DNA from: Turbatrix aceti
Taxonomy: Eukaryota; Nematoda; Chromadorea; Rhabditida; Panagrolaimidae
Length of the DNA: 64,000 nucleotides
Assembly (NCBI GenBank): GCA_963969345.1
Contig: OZ017770.1
Location: 10,534,180-10,598,179, forward strand
Reading direction: 5' to 3'
The stretch's first letter is position 1. The number at the start of each line of letters is the position of its first letter. Below are positions 1 to 11,900 of the stretch, one piece after another. The position numbers and the translations under genes are program-made. Under the pieces are notes generated by a model. It was not told where the DNA came from. It was given only the letters and a program-made list of their open reading frames with translations, and did not search any database.

Positions 1-725
1 CCCTCTTCTCTGAGTGGGTCAATTGAATCACGAGATAACACGATTTTGAACGTAACAGTTACCAATCCCAAATGAATCAAGCACGATTTACTCAAAAACA
101 GACTGTGAATGCACCTCATTTTATGAAATGCGCTCCAAACAGACGATGTGTCTGGAGTGATCCACATTGCAAGTTTATGTGAAAAAACATACTGACAGGC
201 ATCCGGAACAAACAAAGCGCGAAACGAAACCTCAAAACGTCCGAACCAAGGTAAAAGCAAGGATACACAGCTTTCACCTTTCTAATCTTGTCTGCGGCAT
301 TTATTCAAAACGTCTGACTCGTAAATAATCCCTCAAATTTCTAAGAAAGAATAGTAGCAGCTTTCCCACTCCACAAAAAAATTTCTACAGTTCGTAAAGC
401 TTTAAACTAGTAAATGCATGCGGCTTATCCCCATTTTTTAGAGTCTCGTATAAAATCCCAAAAACTCACAGAAAATCAAAGTTTTACGACGCTGTCCTCA
501 GTTCCGCAGCAAAAAGTCGGTACATAACAACATGGGAAACGGCAGGAGACAGAAATCACTTCGGTCATGGAATAACTTTTTGGTCGACACAATGTAGACG
601 GCTTTTTAGATAACTAAACTAAATGTAAACCCCTCACCGTAGCCCCTAGCACAACAGCGACCTGTCGATGAATCGACCCCTGGCGGGTGGATATCAGTGC
701 TCTTTTTCTCCTTAATTCTAGATAT
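1..725. other. No gene recognised
   Basis: AT-rich sequence with no convincing exon, RNA gene or repeat boundary that I can support. It may contain introns or further exons of the minus-strand gene whose exon lies at 741-859. Confidence 0.4.
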
Positions 726-740
726 CAAATAAAAACTTAC

Positions 741-1110
741 CGATTGAAAAAAACAGACTCAATCGCAGCTTTCAAAAGATTGTCACCGACCTCTGGACGG
801 ATTCCAACAGCGTCGTCGGTCTTGCGATTTTCGTTGCCGGCTTGAGGAACACCAGGCACCTGAAATTTAAGAGAATGGAAGGAAACAGGCAGAAACAACA
901 AATCCCGGTTCAAAAAGGATTGAGAACATCCAAAAGAGCGCCGCGTTGAAGAAAAATAAATGCAGGGAAGGGGGCAGTAGAAAGTGGACATAATGCCAGT
1001 CTCATAAAATCGGGTGCATAACACGGATGATAATTACGGAGGTTGACAACGTTTCTTGTAAGATAAGGAGCAAAAAGATCCGGACGGCTTTCAGGACGTC
1101 GTCGATGAAT
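741..1110 (-). CDS. Partial gene, internal exon(s), unknown product
   Basis: I do not recognise the product. The best-supported exon is 741-859 on the minus strand: it starts after a TTTCAG acceptor and ends at a GTAAGT donor, and reads through a hydrophilic stretch beginning VPGVPQAGNENRKTDDA. A likely upstream coding stretch (about 985-1110, minus) includes NYHPCYAPDFMR, and a related nucleotide sequence recurs at about 26390-26440 (reading NSHPGDARDFMR), so both places seem to carry copies of one gene or repeat. The splice junction between the two parts is not resolved and no start or stop codon was identified. It could be part of a real gene running off the window or a decayed copy. Confidence 0.35.
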
Positions 1111-1345
1111 ATGCATCCGAAATAAAAACAAAATTATGCTTTTTTTTTGTACAAAAGTTCCCTGCGCGCTGTTAGTCTTCAAGAAAATGAGTTCATTTTC
1201 GTGTGCGCTGGAGAATGACTGCCAACTCATTACAAGCACGGGAATCAAGCTGCAAATCCTACGCTGCTTGGCACAAAATTTTAAGTTGCGTTCATTTGCC
1301 TTTTCTTTTAGACCATTTTCTCTGATTTATATCGTACTATTGAGC

Positions 1346-1899
1346 ATGGCTCAAGGCGCCGAAATCTACGTAATTGTGAATGACTACGAACTTCCAATCC
1401 ATCCTCGCCGCTCGAACAGCGCGCCGATCCAGCGCTGGGGCGATCGATACAGTCAGTTTCCGGTGTTTCGGCCCGGCCAGGTATGTATCACGACCCTTGC
1501 ATCAATGAATAACAGGTTTTAGATCGCCGCGCGCTCCCGCACAGTCCGCGTCGCCGTAAGTACAAAAATGAAAAGAAAAGTGGTGCTTCACAAATTCACT
1601 TTTAGCGGGTCCTCTCGACGCCTTTCAACCGGGATGCCTTCCTGGCCGTTCGGAATTATGCCATCCGTGGACCTACGCGGATGACCTTCGGCAATGAAAT
1701 TGCGTACAACAGTGCAGAGGTCCAACTCATTCGAAATCGACCGCTCCTGCTGGTCAAGAAAAATGCTACAGACGACGAACCTGAACTGATCCACACCTTC
1801 AAGCCCGGTAACCGATGGTGTTACATCTGCGCGCAGTGTGGAACGCGCGGCCGTATGATCCGCATGCATTTCTTCAGCGATCACCACGGTCAGCACTGA
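1346..1899 (+). CDS. Small FLYWCH-like zinc-binding protein, copy 1
   Basis: Three exons, 1346-1480, 1523-1555 and 1606-1899, joined by phase-0 introns (GTATGT...TTTTAG and GTAAG...TTTTAG), give a 153-residue protein from ATG to TGA. The C-terminal 35 residues hold an aromatic RWCYIC start, a C-x2-C pair and a HHGQH end, a spacing reminiscent of small C2H2 or FLYWCH-type zinc-binding domains; that family assignment is inference. A second gene at 23589-24089 on the other strand has the same three-exon, all phase-0 layout and aligns along most of its length (shared FKP-x-NR, C-x2-C, R-x-RM and a histidine-rich end). Conservation of exon structure and of the putative metal ligands argues that this is a real gene family. 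The role is unknown; DNA binding or a transposon-derived origin are both possible. Confidence 0.6.
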
Positions 1900-2640
1900 T
1901 ACATCACGGTTTGTTTGCCGTTGCTAATTGGTTGTTTGTTTTTTTGTAGTTGAAGTTTGTTTGCGTAATTTGTTGGATGAAAGATAGAAATTGAACGTGT
2001 AAGGATATTCTTGAATATTGGCGCACATCCATCGCAGTGGCACAGTTTTGGAAAAGGGTCAGGTCACGCGAATCCGTCTCGGTTAGGTGTTGAACGTCTT
2101 GATGTGTCTGCAACCAAAGCAACATGTAAATTTACGTCACATGCAAACAAAAATAAATGCCCGGCACAGAAAAAGGTCTCGTAGGCAATCACGTTAAAAA
2201 TTTGGCAAACGAAGTGAGCTAAGAACAAGCCACGATAGTCAAACCTTTTTTGGAACAACTGGAATCAGCAGCGCCAGCTCCTGATTCGCAGAAAAAAAAG
2301 CTTCGCGAAGCTTTGTCAACCAAATAACTACGAGACTCACCTCTGTTTTGTTTCAAACGATTATTTCCCGCCATTTTTTTGCGCGTCTAGACAAGACATA
2401 CAACCCAATCTTATCATGAAGGCTGCCAGAAAAGGAATAAATTAACAGAATATTTTAAATTCTCAAGATGGCACGATTTTTCGAATTTATTTAACCGATA
2501 ACTTTCTGTTAGTGATTTGAATGGTGTTTTGATTCTCTGTATTCAGTTGATTCCCGTTATCGTAAAATACCTGTTTTCGGAAATTCTATAAATAAATAAT
2601 CTTAGAAAAAAATTTTCCCTAAGCAAAAAAATTTTTCCAA
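1900..2640. other. Intergenic, nothing recognised
   Basis: No supported gene. Open frames here overlap in several frames with no splice or family support. Confidence 0.4.
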
Positions 2641-2649
2641 GTTGACAAC

Positions 2650-2772
2650 TTTGGGTCGCTGTGAGTCGTGCCATGGGTCGCTGTGAGTTCCTGTGGGTGG
2701 CATTGTCGTGCAATGGGTCGCTGTGAGTTGCTGGGAGTATCATTGGGTGAGGGGAGAAGGGGGGGGGGGGGG
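2650..2772. repeat. Degenerate GGGTCGCTGTGAGT tandem repeat and poly-G run
   Basis: The unit GGGTCGCTGTGAGT and variants recur several times between 2650 and 2745, followed by a run of G near 2760. Apparent open frames across it are low-complexity artefacts. Confidence 0.7.
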
Positions 2773-3394
2773 TGCCGTACAAAAAACAATCTTCCACCCA
2801 AAAAAGATTGTTCAATGCTCCTGCCTGACTGTCAACCAGAACAGCGAACTCCAGCGTCACCGGTAATAAGCAGAAATGGCTTGGCAACGCCAATGCAATG
2901 ACCGAGCATCGAGCCAGAGGGAGAAGAAGGCGGTAATTTCAAAATCAAACCAACTCGGACATTAGCGCCAAGCGAAATATGGAATCAAGGTCATATGGAT
3001 GAATACGTCTCAGCCATAGCATTCACACAAAGGTACTTCGCTTACGAACTCATCAAGGCAGACATGATATAAGCCTAAATATATAAGCCATGCCACTCGC
3101 TAAATAACCAACTGATCTAACCTGACTAACAGACTGGTGCCAGGACTGTGTGACCGATCTCCCCGGGACTGGCGAGCGAGCCACGCGCGCGAGGCAGAGA
3201 ACGTGTACGGCCACGAGAAAAGCGTGCGCCGGCAAGATAGGTAGATCGGCAGCGACTGATGACGCCGAGTCATCATTCTGGTCAGCGCAGCTAGCGGCAA
3301 GCAGGTCGCGCGTGTTGTGCGGATTGTTGCTACGGATAAAGTAACGTCTACGAAGTATTGTGTGCCTACGAGGAATTAGTAGCAAGCTGGGAAC
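2773..3394. other. Intergenic, nothing recognised
   Basis: Somewhat GC-richer stretch around 3120-3350 with a TATATAAG element near 3078. I considered an LTR but saw no paired copy, primer site or terminal dinucleotides. Confidence 0.3.
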
Positions 3395-3940
3395 CAGTGT
3401 TGTCGGGTACCCGAAAAATTTATTTTCGGTTCCGGTTCCGGTTCCGGGTACCCGAAAAAATCATTTTCGGTTCCGGTTCCGGTTCCGGGTACCCGAAAAA
3501 AATATTTTCGGTTCCGGTTCCGGGTACCCGAATAGCCGGTTCCGGGTACCCGGATTTTAAAAATGAGTTCAAATGACGGAAAAAACGAGCTCTCAGAGTG
3601 AAAAAAAGCGCTTAGAAATCGGTTATAAGTTCATATTCAAAGCAATTTTTTTCATTTTGAACACTTTTGTAACGAAAATCCTTCAAATTTTGTTTCGCAC
3701 GCGGTTTGAAAAGTTTCGGTTTCGGTTCGGTTCTTCGGTTCCGGTTCGGGTACCCGAATTTTCTACTTTCGGTTCCGGTTCCGAATACCCGAAAAATTTA
3801 TTTTCGGTTCCGGTTCCGGTTCCGGGTACCCGAAAAATTAATTTTCGGTTCCGGTTCCGGTTCCGGGTACCCGAAAAATCAGGATTTCGGTTCCGGTTCC
3901 GGTTCGGGTACCCGAAAAATTTTCAGAACCGACAACACTG
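3395..3940 (+). mobile_element. hAT-type MITE with internal GGTTCCGG satellite (copy A)
   Basis: The element begins CAGTGTTGTCGG and ends CCGACAACACTG, a 12-bp terminal inverted repeat. Inside, both flanks are arrays of a roughly 28-35-bp unit built from GGTTCCGGTTCCGG plus GGTACCCGAAAAA, which is itself an inverted-repeat-rich motif, surrounding a unique AT-rich core of about 170 bp. The same architecture and core occur at 46096-46622. It encodes no credible protein; the long frames through the satellite are repetitive. Flanking octamers (CTGGGAAC and CCCACCAC) do not match, so this copy may have recombined or its target duplication has decayed. Assignment to hAT rests on the TIR start and on the 8-bp duplications of the sister copies. 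Confidence 0.85.
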
Positions 3941-4499
3941 CCCACCACGCTTGCACAGACGGTGGCACCACAGGTTGTTCACAACTTCAAAAGTAAACAA
4001 CGACTAGGCACTCAATGATGAAAAAACAAGAACGCATTGATACAAAAAGGCAGGTTACAAAAAAAGTAGAGATAACGACTGTCTAATATGCAATTTGTCA
4101 ATTTAGTCATAACAATGTATAAAAATGGTGATGATAAATATAAGAAAAATGCCGGGTAAAAAAACTTTTAGAAAAAAAATGCCAAGCCGCAAAAAATGAT
4201 GACAAAGAAGATGAAAAGGGAATGATGAGCAAGACAGACGCCTGCTTTTGTGCAAAAGAAGAAAGGCAAAAAGATTTGTGTGCAATCATGGCTCGGAAAA
4301 AAACTGCAAAAAACGTATCAACCCGAATTCATTCATCCAGTAAGATAAAAACACAAGCTTCACTAGATTAACAAAAAAAGCAGACAGCACAATAATTTTG
4401 AAAGAAATAAACAACCCCTTTTACTCTGAAACGACCGAGTTGAGGCGATCGACCGCTGTGCACAATCATGCCAAAACACACTAAAACAAAAGTTGAGCA

Positions 4500-4550
4500 C
4501 AAGGGTGTCAACGGACTGAATTTTTGTTGGCCCGGCCTGGACTGTTTTTG
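4500..4550 (+). repeat. Left-end relic of CAAGGGTGTCAA MITE
   Basis: The sequence begins CAAGGGTGTCAACGG and continues with the GGCCCGGCC-type subterminal motif found in the intact element at 34919-35240. No right end was found nearby. Confidence 0.55.
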
Positions 4551-4784
4551 CGAAAACAAATGGCAGGTGACCTGCTCTAACAATAGCGGGGCTACGTTGT
4601 AAACCTGCGTCAGACGTATGTACATATTAGCCTGAATTCATCTGGATAAAAAACAAAACGCAATTTTCACTAAAAAAAGAAAAAAAAATCCATATACAAA
4701 ACATTTTTGTCGTGCCGTGTCGCAGTGAGTCGCAAAGTTGCTTTATATCAAATTCTATTTTTTAAAAATCATAATTGATGAATT

Positions 4785-5345
4785 CGCTGACTTTTACTGC
4801 CTTTATAGAAAGCGCGAAACTAACTGGAAAAATGCCCAGGCGATCAGGCGCGGCATTCATCCGTCATCAGAAAGGACGGTGTTCGATCAAGCGACCTTTT
4901 TGGATATTGCCCAGATCCCTCAACGTACTTTGCACCAACATACTACTGAGAATATTGTCGGTGCAAAAAGTATGCTATTTCTAATTCAAATTTTTGCGTT
5001 CGTGTTTGTTTGAAAACAGATTTGCTTTGTTCGAGTTCGTTCGCGAAAATTCGAGTTCGTTCGTGCCAAAAATTTCAGCCAATAAGAATTATTTTAATTA
5101 GAATGAATTCACAGGCTTTATTTAGTGTAATTCCATCATAGTTGATAAATTCGTTGCCTTTACAGCTGTTATAGAAAGCGTGAAACTAACTGGGAAAAAG
5201 CCTATGCGACTTGGCGGCGCACCCTTCTTTGCACCCGTCACCAGAAAAGTACTGTTTTCGATCAAACTACCATTTTCGATAGTGTGGAGATCCCACAAGG
5301 TGCCATCCAAAGTGCGAAAATGCCTGAAAGTTTATGCTTTGTAGC
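4785..5345 (+). repeat. Two diverged copies of a transposase-like relic
   Basis: Two segments, about 4785-4990 and 5140-5345, are similar to each other in nucleotides (shared TTTACTGC..TATAGAAAGCG, CTAACTGG.AAAA and GATCAA..ACC). One frame of the first reads YRKRETNWKNAQAIRRG, which resembles the cysteine-knuckle/IRRG entry to ISXO2-type or similar DDE transposases, but cysteines are missing and frames break. I regard this as a degraded mobile-element fragment in two tandem copies; the family is a guess. Confidence 0.35.
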
Positions 5346-5713
5346 AACTATTTCTCATACGACTGAAAAAGAATATTTGTATGCGCACAACCTATGTATG
5401 CAGTAATTCAAAAACAAAGTTTATCTGAGAAAATGTTGTTTTGGTGGAAATTAGGAATATTGAGCATATTGAGCGTAGTAACAAATCAAGCATACATAGT
5501 TTTATTTTTTCACTTTCTTATAAAGGTTTCTTATGTTAGTACGGAAATAACAAAAAAATGAATCATTTATATATTGCAATACAATGTCACAAAGTCTACA
5601 AAACGTGTGTTTTCCAAAGCAATTCAATCTTTTACAGATCACTGTAGGCTTCATTCTTGTTTTTGATGTGAATACCGTGGTACGACATGAGTTTCAGCCG
5701 ATTCAAATCGCGA
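5346..5713. other. Intergenic, 3' side of the acid phosphatase gene
   Basis: AT-rich; no gene seen. It would contain the 3' UTR and polyadenylation site of the minus-strand gene 5714-7297. Confidence 0.4.
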
Positions 5714-7297
5714 TTAGTGTAGGGTCCATGACTGTGTTTGATAAGCCAGATAGAATCTACGATATTGTTCTGCAAAATTTTTGTCAATAAAAAATTTTCG
5801 TGTTGCGTGCACTACGATTAGCATGGCGTCCCCATCTTCCTGTTTTTGCTCTTCCTGTTGTCAACCCTTTTATCGTTTGTACCTTCGTTGTACAACACAT
5901 TGCATCCTGACTTACATAGGCAGCAGCAACCTGTTCAAAGTACAGGTGTGTAGCGTTGTAGACTTGCAAATGTCCAAATCCGTAATCACGAGAGCGAAAT
6001 GCACTCCATTTTTTGGGATGCGAAATAAATGGATCTGTATGTGCGTAGCAACCTGCAGAGCCCGAAATTAGATGCACGGGTGCCGGGGGATCCACGTAAG
6101 CTGATTCATGACCTTTGTAGACTATCGTGTCGTAGACAGGCCAGAGGCGCTCGTAGACGTGCTCGTGAGCCCAGAACTCAAGGTCGACGCCTTGATCGAA
6201 AAACAGTTTTTCAAGACCATAAGTGCCATTTATACCTGTTCGAATCTAAAATCTGTGCATTAAAAAAACCATGCAAAATATATGTAAAATACAAACAAAG
6301 TTGAAAACTTCGCCGCACTCGTCACCGTCGTCAGTGGAGCAATACATGGGTCGATGACCCATTGTGATAATCCACGGAACATTGTGACGATTAGCATTAG
6401 CCTTTTCAAGATCCTTAACCAACCAGTTGTACTGCATTTCAACTTGATCAATAGTTCCAAAATAATAGTATTCAGTGCTAAACATGGCAAAGTGAACGCC
6501 TTCCATGTCGAGACTATAGAACATATTGTCTTTGGTTCCAGGCATTGTAAAACGATTTATGTAATGCGAAAAATTTTCATGGTGTTCGTGGTTTCCTACG
6601 CCTGTCATGTATGGCACGCGACCAGCAGCAGGCTCTATCATCCGCATAAACTTATCTCCTTTAAAACCGTTGTCATCGTCCAAGTTGTAGGCAAAGTCGC
6701 CGATGTGGAAAATTATGTCAATTTCTCCGTCTTGGGCTTCTTGTTGCAGCTTTCCAACTGCGCGTGGATTGATTAAGCCCATGTCCCCAAATATGGCATA
6801 CCGGTACCCTCCTTCTGGTCGAGGTTTCAGGCCAACGAAGTATAAAATGTCACTCCAGCCGTATTCTGATCCTACACGGTAGACTGAAAACGCGCAGCCT
6901 TCGAACGTCTGATTTGCCTGGAAAAGCAAACCACAAACTTACTGTATTGTTTACCGGGCTGGATGCCGGACAGAAAAGCACGATGGATGTAGCGCACGAT
7001 TTTATAGTGCCCTCTATCAACAAATCGTGTAACACTTGCCGTGACTTTATTATCAAAATTGGAAACGCCATACTGAACAGTCGAGTTGCCAATGTCGCTA
7101 AAGGTGACCCAAGTGATGGAAAGCTTATCTGGGGCACCGTCATAAGCCAAATGCACCTGCTCAGGATGGCCTAAAGCAGGCCCTTGATTAACGTCAGCTG
7201 ATTGCCATTCTGCTTTCCGGCTTGGCGATAACGTAGGCCGCTCACAATTTACCGCAAGTAATGTGCAGAGCACGATAAGGACACGACCCAACGTCAT
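5714..7297 (-). CDS. Purple acid phosphatase (ACP7-like), secreted
   Basis: Four exons on the minus strand: 7297-6943, 6883-6297, 6245-5916 and, less certainly, 5854-5714, giving about 470 residues. A short hydrophobic leader (LGRVLIVLCTLLAVNC) predicts secretion. An N-terminal fibronectin-like domain (ITWVTF, YGVS) precedes the metallophosphoesterase domain, whose dinuclear metal motifs are all visible in order: GDMG, GDFAY, GNHE, GHRPMY and AHEHVYER. The C-terminal ISGSAGC block typical of animal purple acid phosphatases follows. The exon-2 acceptor was placed at 6883, not 6917, because only that choice keeps frame (phase 1) and joins directly to YRVGSEYGWS. The exon-2 donor (GTTTGT) is weak and the last exon is inferred from frame and length. 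The family hydrolyses phosphomonoesters at low pH in secretory or lysosomal compartments. Confidence 0.88.
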
Positions 7298-8070
7298 TGT
7301 AAGAACAAAAACAATTGCTCAAATAAGAACAAATTGTTTGATTTTAAGGCGAGGAAAAAATAGGATGCGTAATTAATTGCCCCGTTGCTCCTTCATTGTT
7401 CGATGAATTATGGCTACCTGTCGTTAAAAAAATAAAAATTCAGCTTTTTTTGCAATTGATAGATGCGTTTAATTCAATTTGAAAAATCACACTCGTGATT
7501 TTTTTTATAATACAAATTGCCTACCAGTTCAATTTATTACGATTTATAAACAGAAAAAAAATCAAAGCAATTAAGGTCATATTTTTTAATAGTACAAATG
7601 GTCTGAATTTAAATGGATCATGATTTTTCTGAATAATGTTACAAAAATTGAACAAACGGATAAAATTTCCTTAGGATTGCCCCAGGTGATGCTTTAATTA
7701 ATTCTGATTCAATAAGTTAAAAAAAGTTATTTAAATTTTGATTTAAACTTATTATTTTTACAAAAAAGAAAAAAAGCAAAGTCAAAATGAAGTGCTCAAA
7801 AAATCTGGAGATGGCTTTTTCGGCATCGTGAGCAACTTCATCTCATTGATGAATGCGGGAAAAATCAGGTGAATTCAAATTGTTGTAAAACTTTAACGCG
7901 CGTTCTTAAGTTTCCGCGGTCATTCCAGCACTGGTCATCGCTAGACGTAGTTGACCCTTTCAGTCAACTTCATACAAAAAAGTTGCAAGCGATGCCGGCG
8001 TGAATTGGGTTGTTAAATTTCAATTATAATAATAGAATTATCCAGGGATAAAAGGGAATCCGAAGATAAT
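7298..8070. other. AT-rich intergenic region upstream of acid phosphatase
   Basis: Homopolymer-rich sequence without a supported exon; it would include the promoter of the minus-strand phosphatase gene. Confidence 0.4.
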
Positions 8071-8074
8071 TCCC

Positions 8075-8359
8075 ATGAGAATCCCCTCCTCGCCACCATG
8101 TGCATCAAACGCAGAGAAGAAAAAAAGCAAGGCATGGGATTATTTTCCCGAAAAGTATGCAAGTGCGCACGCAATTCAAACAGCGAGCAATATTCAGGAC
8201 AAGGTGTTGCATCGCGCTCCCGAGGGCGAACGGAGCAGAATGATTCGAAAGCGGGCGCTCAACGTAATTTCTGCTCATCCGCCGTTTCCGCTCTTGAGAG
8301 CGGTGCCCTTTCATAAATCGCGCGCTTTTGCACGGTTTTTGACCGAGTTGACGCCATAA
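8075..8359 (+). other. Open frame of doubtful coding status
   Basis: An uninterrupted 94-codon frame in a GC-richer island, rich in basic residues, with no recognised domain, signal peptide or partner exon. The opposite strand is open over almost the same interval, which weakens the case. Listed only because the base composition differs from the flanks. Confidence 0.2.
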
Positions 8360-8858
8360 AGGGGCCAATTTTCCCCCATTCACTAAATTGTGGTTGGGGG
8401 AAAATTTTTTGGTTTGGTATGCCAGACGCAGAAAAAAAACGGGCTTTAATAATACGTCATCATTTCTTTACTCCTCGGAGCAATACGGATGCTGGAGCCA
8501 AAAAATGCTACAAAATGAGGCAAAAGTAAACAAAATCGATAATTCCGGAACGGACAGGTGTTTTTAAAAAAATCTGAATACACCAGTCGATTTCTCGGGG
8601 CAAGATACCCCTGCAAACCAAAAATCAGAATTTTGGAAGCATTTTTGAAATTTGACGTCAAACGGTGTGAGAAGCCGTAACTCCAGAATCCGGCTTCTAA
8701 AAAAAATAAAAATATTTTGAACCTTCCTCATAGGTGTCTACCATTTTGGCACAAAACGTTTATAAAAGCGAAATCACTGTGTCGGACCCATCCACCTTGT
8801 TGTTAAAAAAGCTTAGGCGTTAAAAACAAAAACAAAGAATCCAAAGTTCCTGGGGTTC
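8360..8858. other. Intergenic repeat-like sequence
   Basis: Contains phrases (GAAGCCGTAACTCCAGAATC, then a T/A-rich tract) that resemble sequence near 50690-50740, so probably an old dispersed repeat. No gene. Confidence 0.3.
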
Positions 8859-10414
8859 TCAAATGCCCTTAACCTGGATGACCGGGTTGTAGTGGCAATG
8901 GTTTTCATAAACCAGAGCAATGGTTGGGGCCTTGAGATCTTGCTCAAACGGTTTTGCATGGTCGGGTCCCAGGCAATACGTCTTCTTCACCATACGGCTG
9001 CTGCCATTTACTGTCATAGCAATGATGACGACGTTTACCTGACATTTCTCAGTGAAAACCTGAATGTCTTCAGAATCCATCCAATATTTTGTGCCTCGGT
9101 TGTCGTTGGGATTGTAAACCTTTCTGGTATCATAAAGCGCTGTTCGAATTACTTGATGATGCTCTTGATCTCCAGTAAGAAGGTAGGCTAGGCTCCTGAA
9201 GCCACAGTGTCCATCTGATTTTGCCTGTCCCGGCGTCACGCATGTAAAAACGTCCAAAGTAGGCATCTTCAATAGGGGTGACATTGCGGCCAGACGGGAA
9301 GAAAACCCCAATTTCAGTAAAATGTCTTTCAACTGGCGATGGTTAGGAGGATTATAGCGGTAAGTCGTGACTGAAAGCACGCAAAATTATGCGTTGTGGA
9401 TCTGATTTTTATATAGGCGAAGTGGTATTTATAAAAAAAGATATCGTCATAACGTACCGGGTTCTTCGTTAGTGCTTGTATGGCCTGGTAGGGGGGCTTC
9501 AATCGGATCGATTTCGTAGAACGACGGATACCGATCAATGATTGTGGTTCGCGTGCTGTCTTGGGAAAATGAGAGAATATTGTCACATTCACCAGGTTTT
9601 GATGGATCAAAGACGATCTGATAAGTCAAGTTCGTCGACTTGTTGGCTGTGTCAGTGAATGATTCCCAGGTAAAATGATGTAGAACCAGGCTTCCGCGAT
9701 GTTCCTTTTGCCATGTCGGGGTACCTTGCTTCCTGAAAAATTTTTTTCAAGTGTGAAGAAAAATCTGTTTGTTTTTTTTTATATAAATGTCATGTTGTAC
9801 TTTACTTTTAATTGTTCACTATGATTTTAAAAAACATATAATCAGAAAACGTATGTATTTAAAAAAAGTTGTTTTTAATAAAACCACCCAGAAAGCCTGC
9901 ACAATATTTAGTATTCGCTGTGCAGAGTTTTCAATACTGCTGTCTAGTTGTATTATCTATTCGACAAACAAAATAGAAATTTGACAGAAAGGTGATAAGT
10001 TGTAGCTGGCATCAAAAACACCATGCGCGCACTTTGTTCTTTTTTATTAAAAATTCAAGCTCACGCATGGATTTTGGTGCTTTGAAAACGGCAGTTGCGC
10101 GTTGACGTGTTATTTACGCCGTCTGAATTGTGTTTTATAAGAACCGCCATGCTCGAATTAGTTAAACATGCACTTTTTTGGACTATAGGTTATTTGGATT
10201 GGAAGTTTTAGAGGTCAGTATTTTGGAGTAAAAGTTGATTTTCAAGGCAACAAATACTCACTTTGCAGGATCCATAGCGTCGATGCGCTTGATGAAGCGC
10301 GTGGGCATGAACATGACGTGACGGATGATGGCGAAGCGAGTACCGGAGCTGACGGAATACAAAAATGCTGACAACAAATCTGGATTTCGATGAAATGCGC
10401 GAAGTTTTACCGCA
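8859..10414 (-). CDS. OTU-type cysteine protease, copy 1 (5' incomplete)
   Basis: Three minus-strand exons are supported: 10414-10262, 9732-9458 and 9370-8859, with GTGAGT and GTACGT donors and TGCAG/TTCAG acceptors. The last exon carries an OTU-like peptidase domain: catalytic Asp-Gly-x-Cys in SDGHCGFRSLAYLL near its start and the catalytic His in ENHCHYNPV just before the stop. OTU enzymes are usually deubiquitinases. The two upstream exons encode unrecognised sequence (SSGTRFAIIRHVMFMP and KQGTPTWQKEHRGSL). No start codon was found; the 5' end should lie above 10414, where repeats begin at about 10.7 kb, so it may be truncated. A paralogue at 27907-28984 shares the final-exon boundary, its phase and the catalytic motifs. 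OTU genes of this type also occur in mobile elements, which is an open alternative. Confidence 0.72.
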
Positions 10415-10737
10415 CTGCAGAAAAATTTTGGGACATTTTGCCAGGATATAACAATAACATTTATCGGTGTTGTTTACGAATGCTTTCCTTTGTTAAAAAA
10501 AATTACTCATTAACATGCTAATTATCTAATATTTCAGCTTGGTTTCAATACTTGTATGTTCAAGAAGTCAATTTTACTGTAAGAGCCATGATATCGATGA
10601 ATAAGTTTTCAACCCTTTCCGTTTACCGTTTTTATAACTTAATCTTTTTTTTTGCATCAATTGTAACATTTGCACACATATTCACAGTAGACTAAATAGT
10701 TTTTTTTTGCGTCTTCCTCTCACCCTTCTTTCTCTTT
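10415..10737. other. Intergenic, possible missing 5' exons of the OTU gene
   Basis: AT-rich; no exon with good splice signals was recognised. Confidence 0.3.
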
Positions 10738-10758
10738 GGGGGGGGGGGGGGGGGGGGG
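10738..10758. repeat. Poly-G run of 21
   Basis: An uninterrupted run of G, flanked by CTTTCTCTTTG on the left and CAAAGAGAGAAAAGAAAG on the right, so the run sits in the loop of an imperfect inverted repeat. Confidence 0.85.
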
Positions 10759-11059
10759 TCGTGCCCAGTCACGACCACCAACAAAGAGAGAAAAGAAAGG
10801 AGAGAAAAGAAAGGGGGTGCGACTGCATAGTGCCAGGTGTTTATAAGCTTTGTATTAGGTATCATTATCAATCCCGGTCATGAAGCTACGTGCTTAAATG
10901 AGAGATATATGATGATCAGGGATATTTCAGGATTAGGGATTCATCAGATTGAGACGTAATAGGATGCAACATGTTGTTTGCGGCTTTTAAAGTTAATTTC
11001 AGCGATATTTATTAAATAACCAATTACACTTTTCAGAAACGTTTTTAACAATCCATTGG

Positions 11060-11900
11060 CAATGAACGAAAGATGCTTGACCTGCTTGGGTTGCTCGCAG
11101 CGTGCCATGCGCGCGCAGTGAAAATCCTCTGCCACTTTTCTTGTGATTTTGTCAATGAATGGTTTTTCTGCGGCTTTGCTGCCTTGCAAGGACATGTCAC
11201 TGATCGACGCATGAACTTTACAACTCCGGTTTCTATATTATCAAGGAAGTCGGCGACTTTAGCGAGCACTGTCTTTGCTGCTTTCACGCTGAATTAACGG
11301 TTACCGCGTGTGCTTGGAGGTAAGTCTTTTGGATGATTTATAAAAATGGGGGACTCTTCTGCACTAGCATCCATCCGTCAGGGGCCGATTCGTCGGCAGG
11401 TCGCTGCTGTGCCAGGTTCTAGGGGAGGGGGGGCTGTATTTTGTTTAGGTATCATGCTTTACCTGTTAGGTATCCTGCCCAGAACGTCGGCCAAAAGATA
11501 ACCACCGTGCTATGGAATTCGGAGTCATTTGGTGTCAATATCGACGGCAACTGACTCGATCGATTGATGCGGTGTACGATGAGTGGTTGCTTGGGCTATG
11601 GAAGCGACTACGAGTATCGCCAGTCACAGAAAACGTACTGCCTCCATTGATATTCAGGTAAATTGCGTTTTTGGGATCACGTTTTTATATCAAAAGTGAA
11701 AGGGCAATTGGCACAGGCATCCACTCCTCAGGGGCAGGTAGCTGTTGTGCCGGGGAAGTAACAAAAAATGGGCATAGGTTTTATTTAACATGAAAAATAG
11801 ATAAGCTAACTTTTGAGGTGAAACACAGCCAGTTGCTGTTATTCAAAATGGCGGTAGCTTTTTCTCCTTTTTGGCTGTTATTAATGGCGTTGGCAATAGA
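11060..11900 (+). repeat. Dispersed repeat family R1, copy 1
   Basis: Shares long blocks with 12770-13560 and 43140-43800: a GGAAGTCGGCGACTTT-type block, CACGC.GAATTAACGGTTACCGCG, GGAGGTAAGTCTTTTGGA, GCACTAGCATCCA, and GGGATCACGTTTTTAT. Order is preserved among the three copies. No intact reading frame is shared, so this is a non-coding or dead element. Confidence 0.7.

Noticed and set aside
2543..2893. Overlapping frames on both strands
   Set aside because: Low-complexity repeat and poly-G region; no splice or domain support.
3060..3360. Possible LTR with TATATAAG
   Set aside because: No paired LTR, no primer-binding site and no TG/CA termini found.
3400..3930. Long open frames reading repeated RFRFRFRVPEK or SGSGSGYPKN
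   Set aside because: They are translations of the GGTTCCGG satellite inside a MITE and appear in several frames; not a protein.
6883..6943. Apparent frameshift in the acid phosphatase gene between exons 1 and 2
   Set aside because: It disappears when the acceptor at 6883 is used instead of the one at 6917; phase and conserved sequence then agree.
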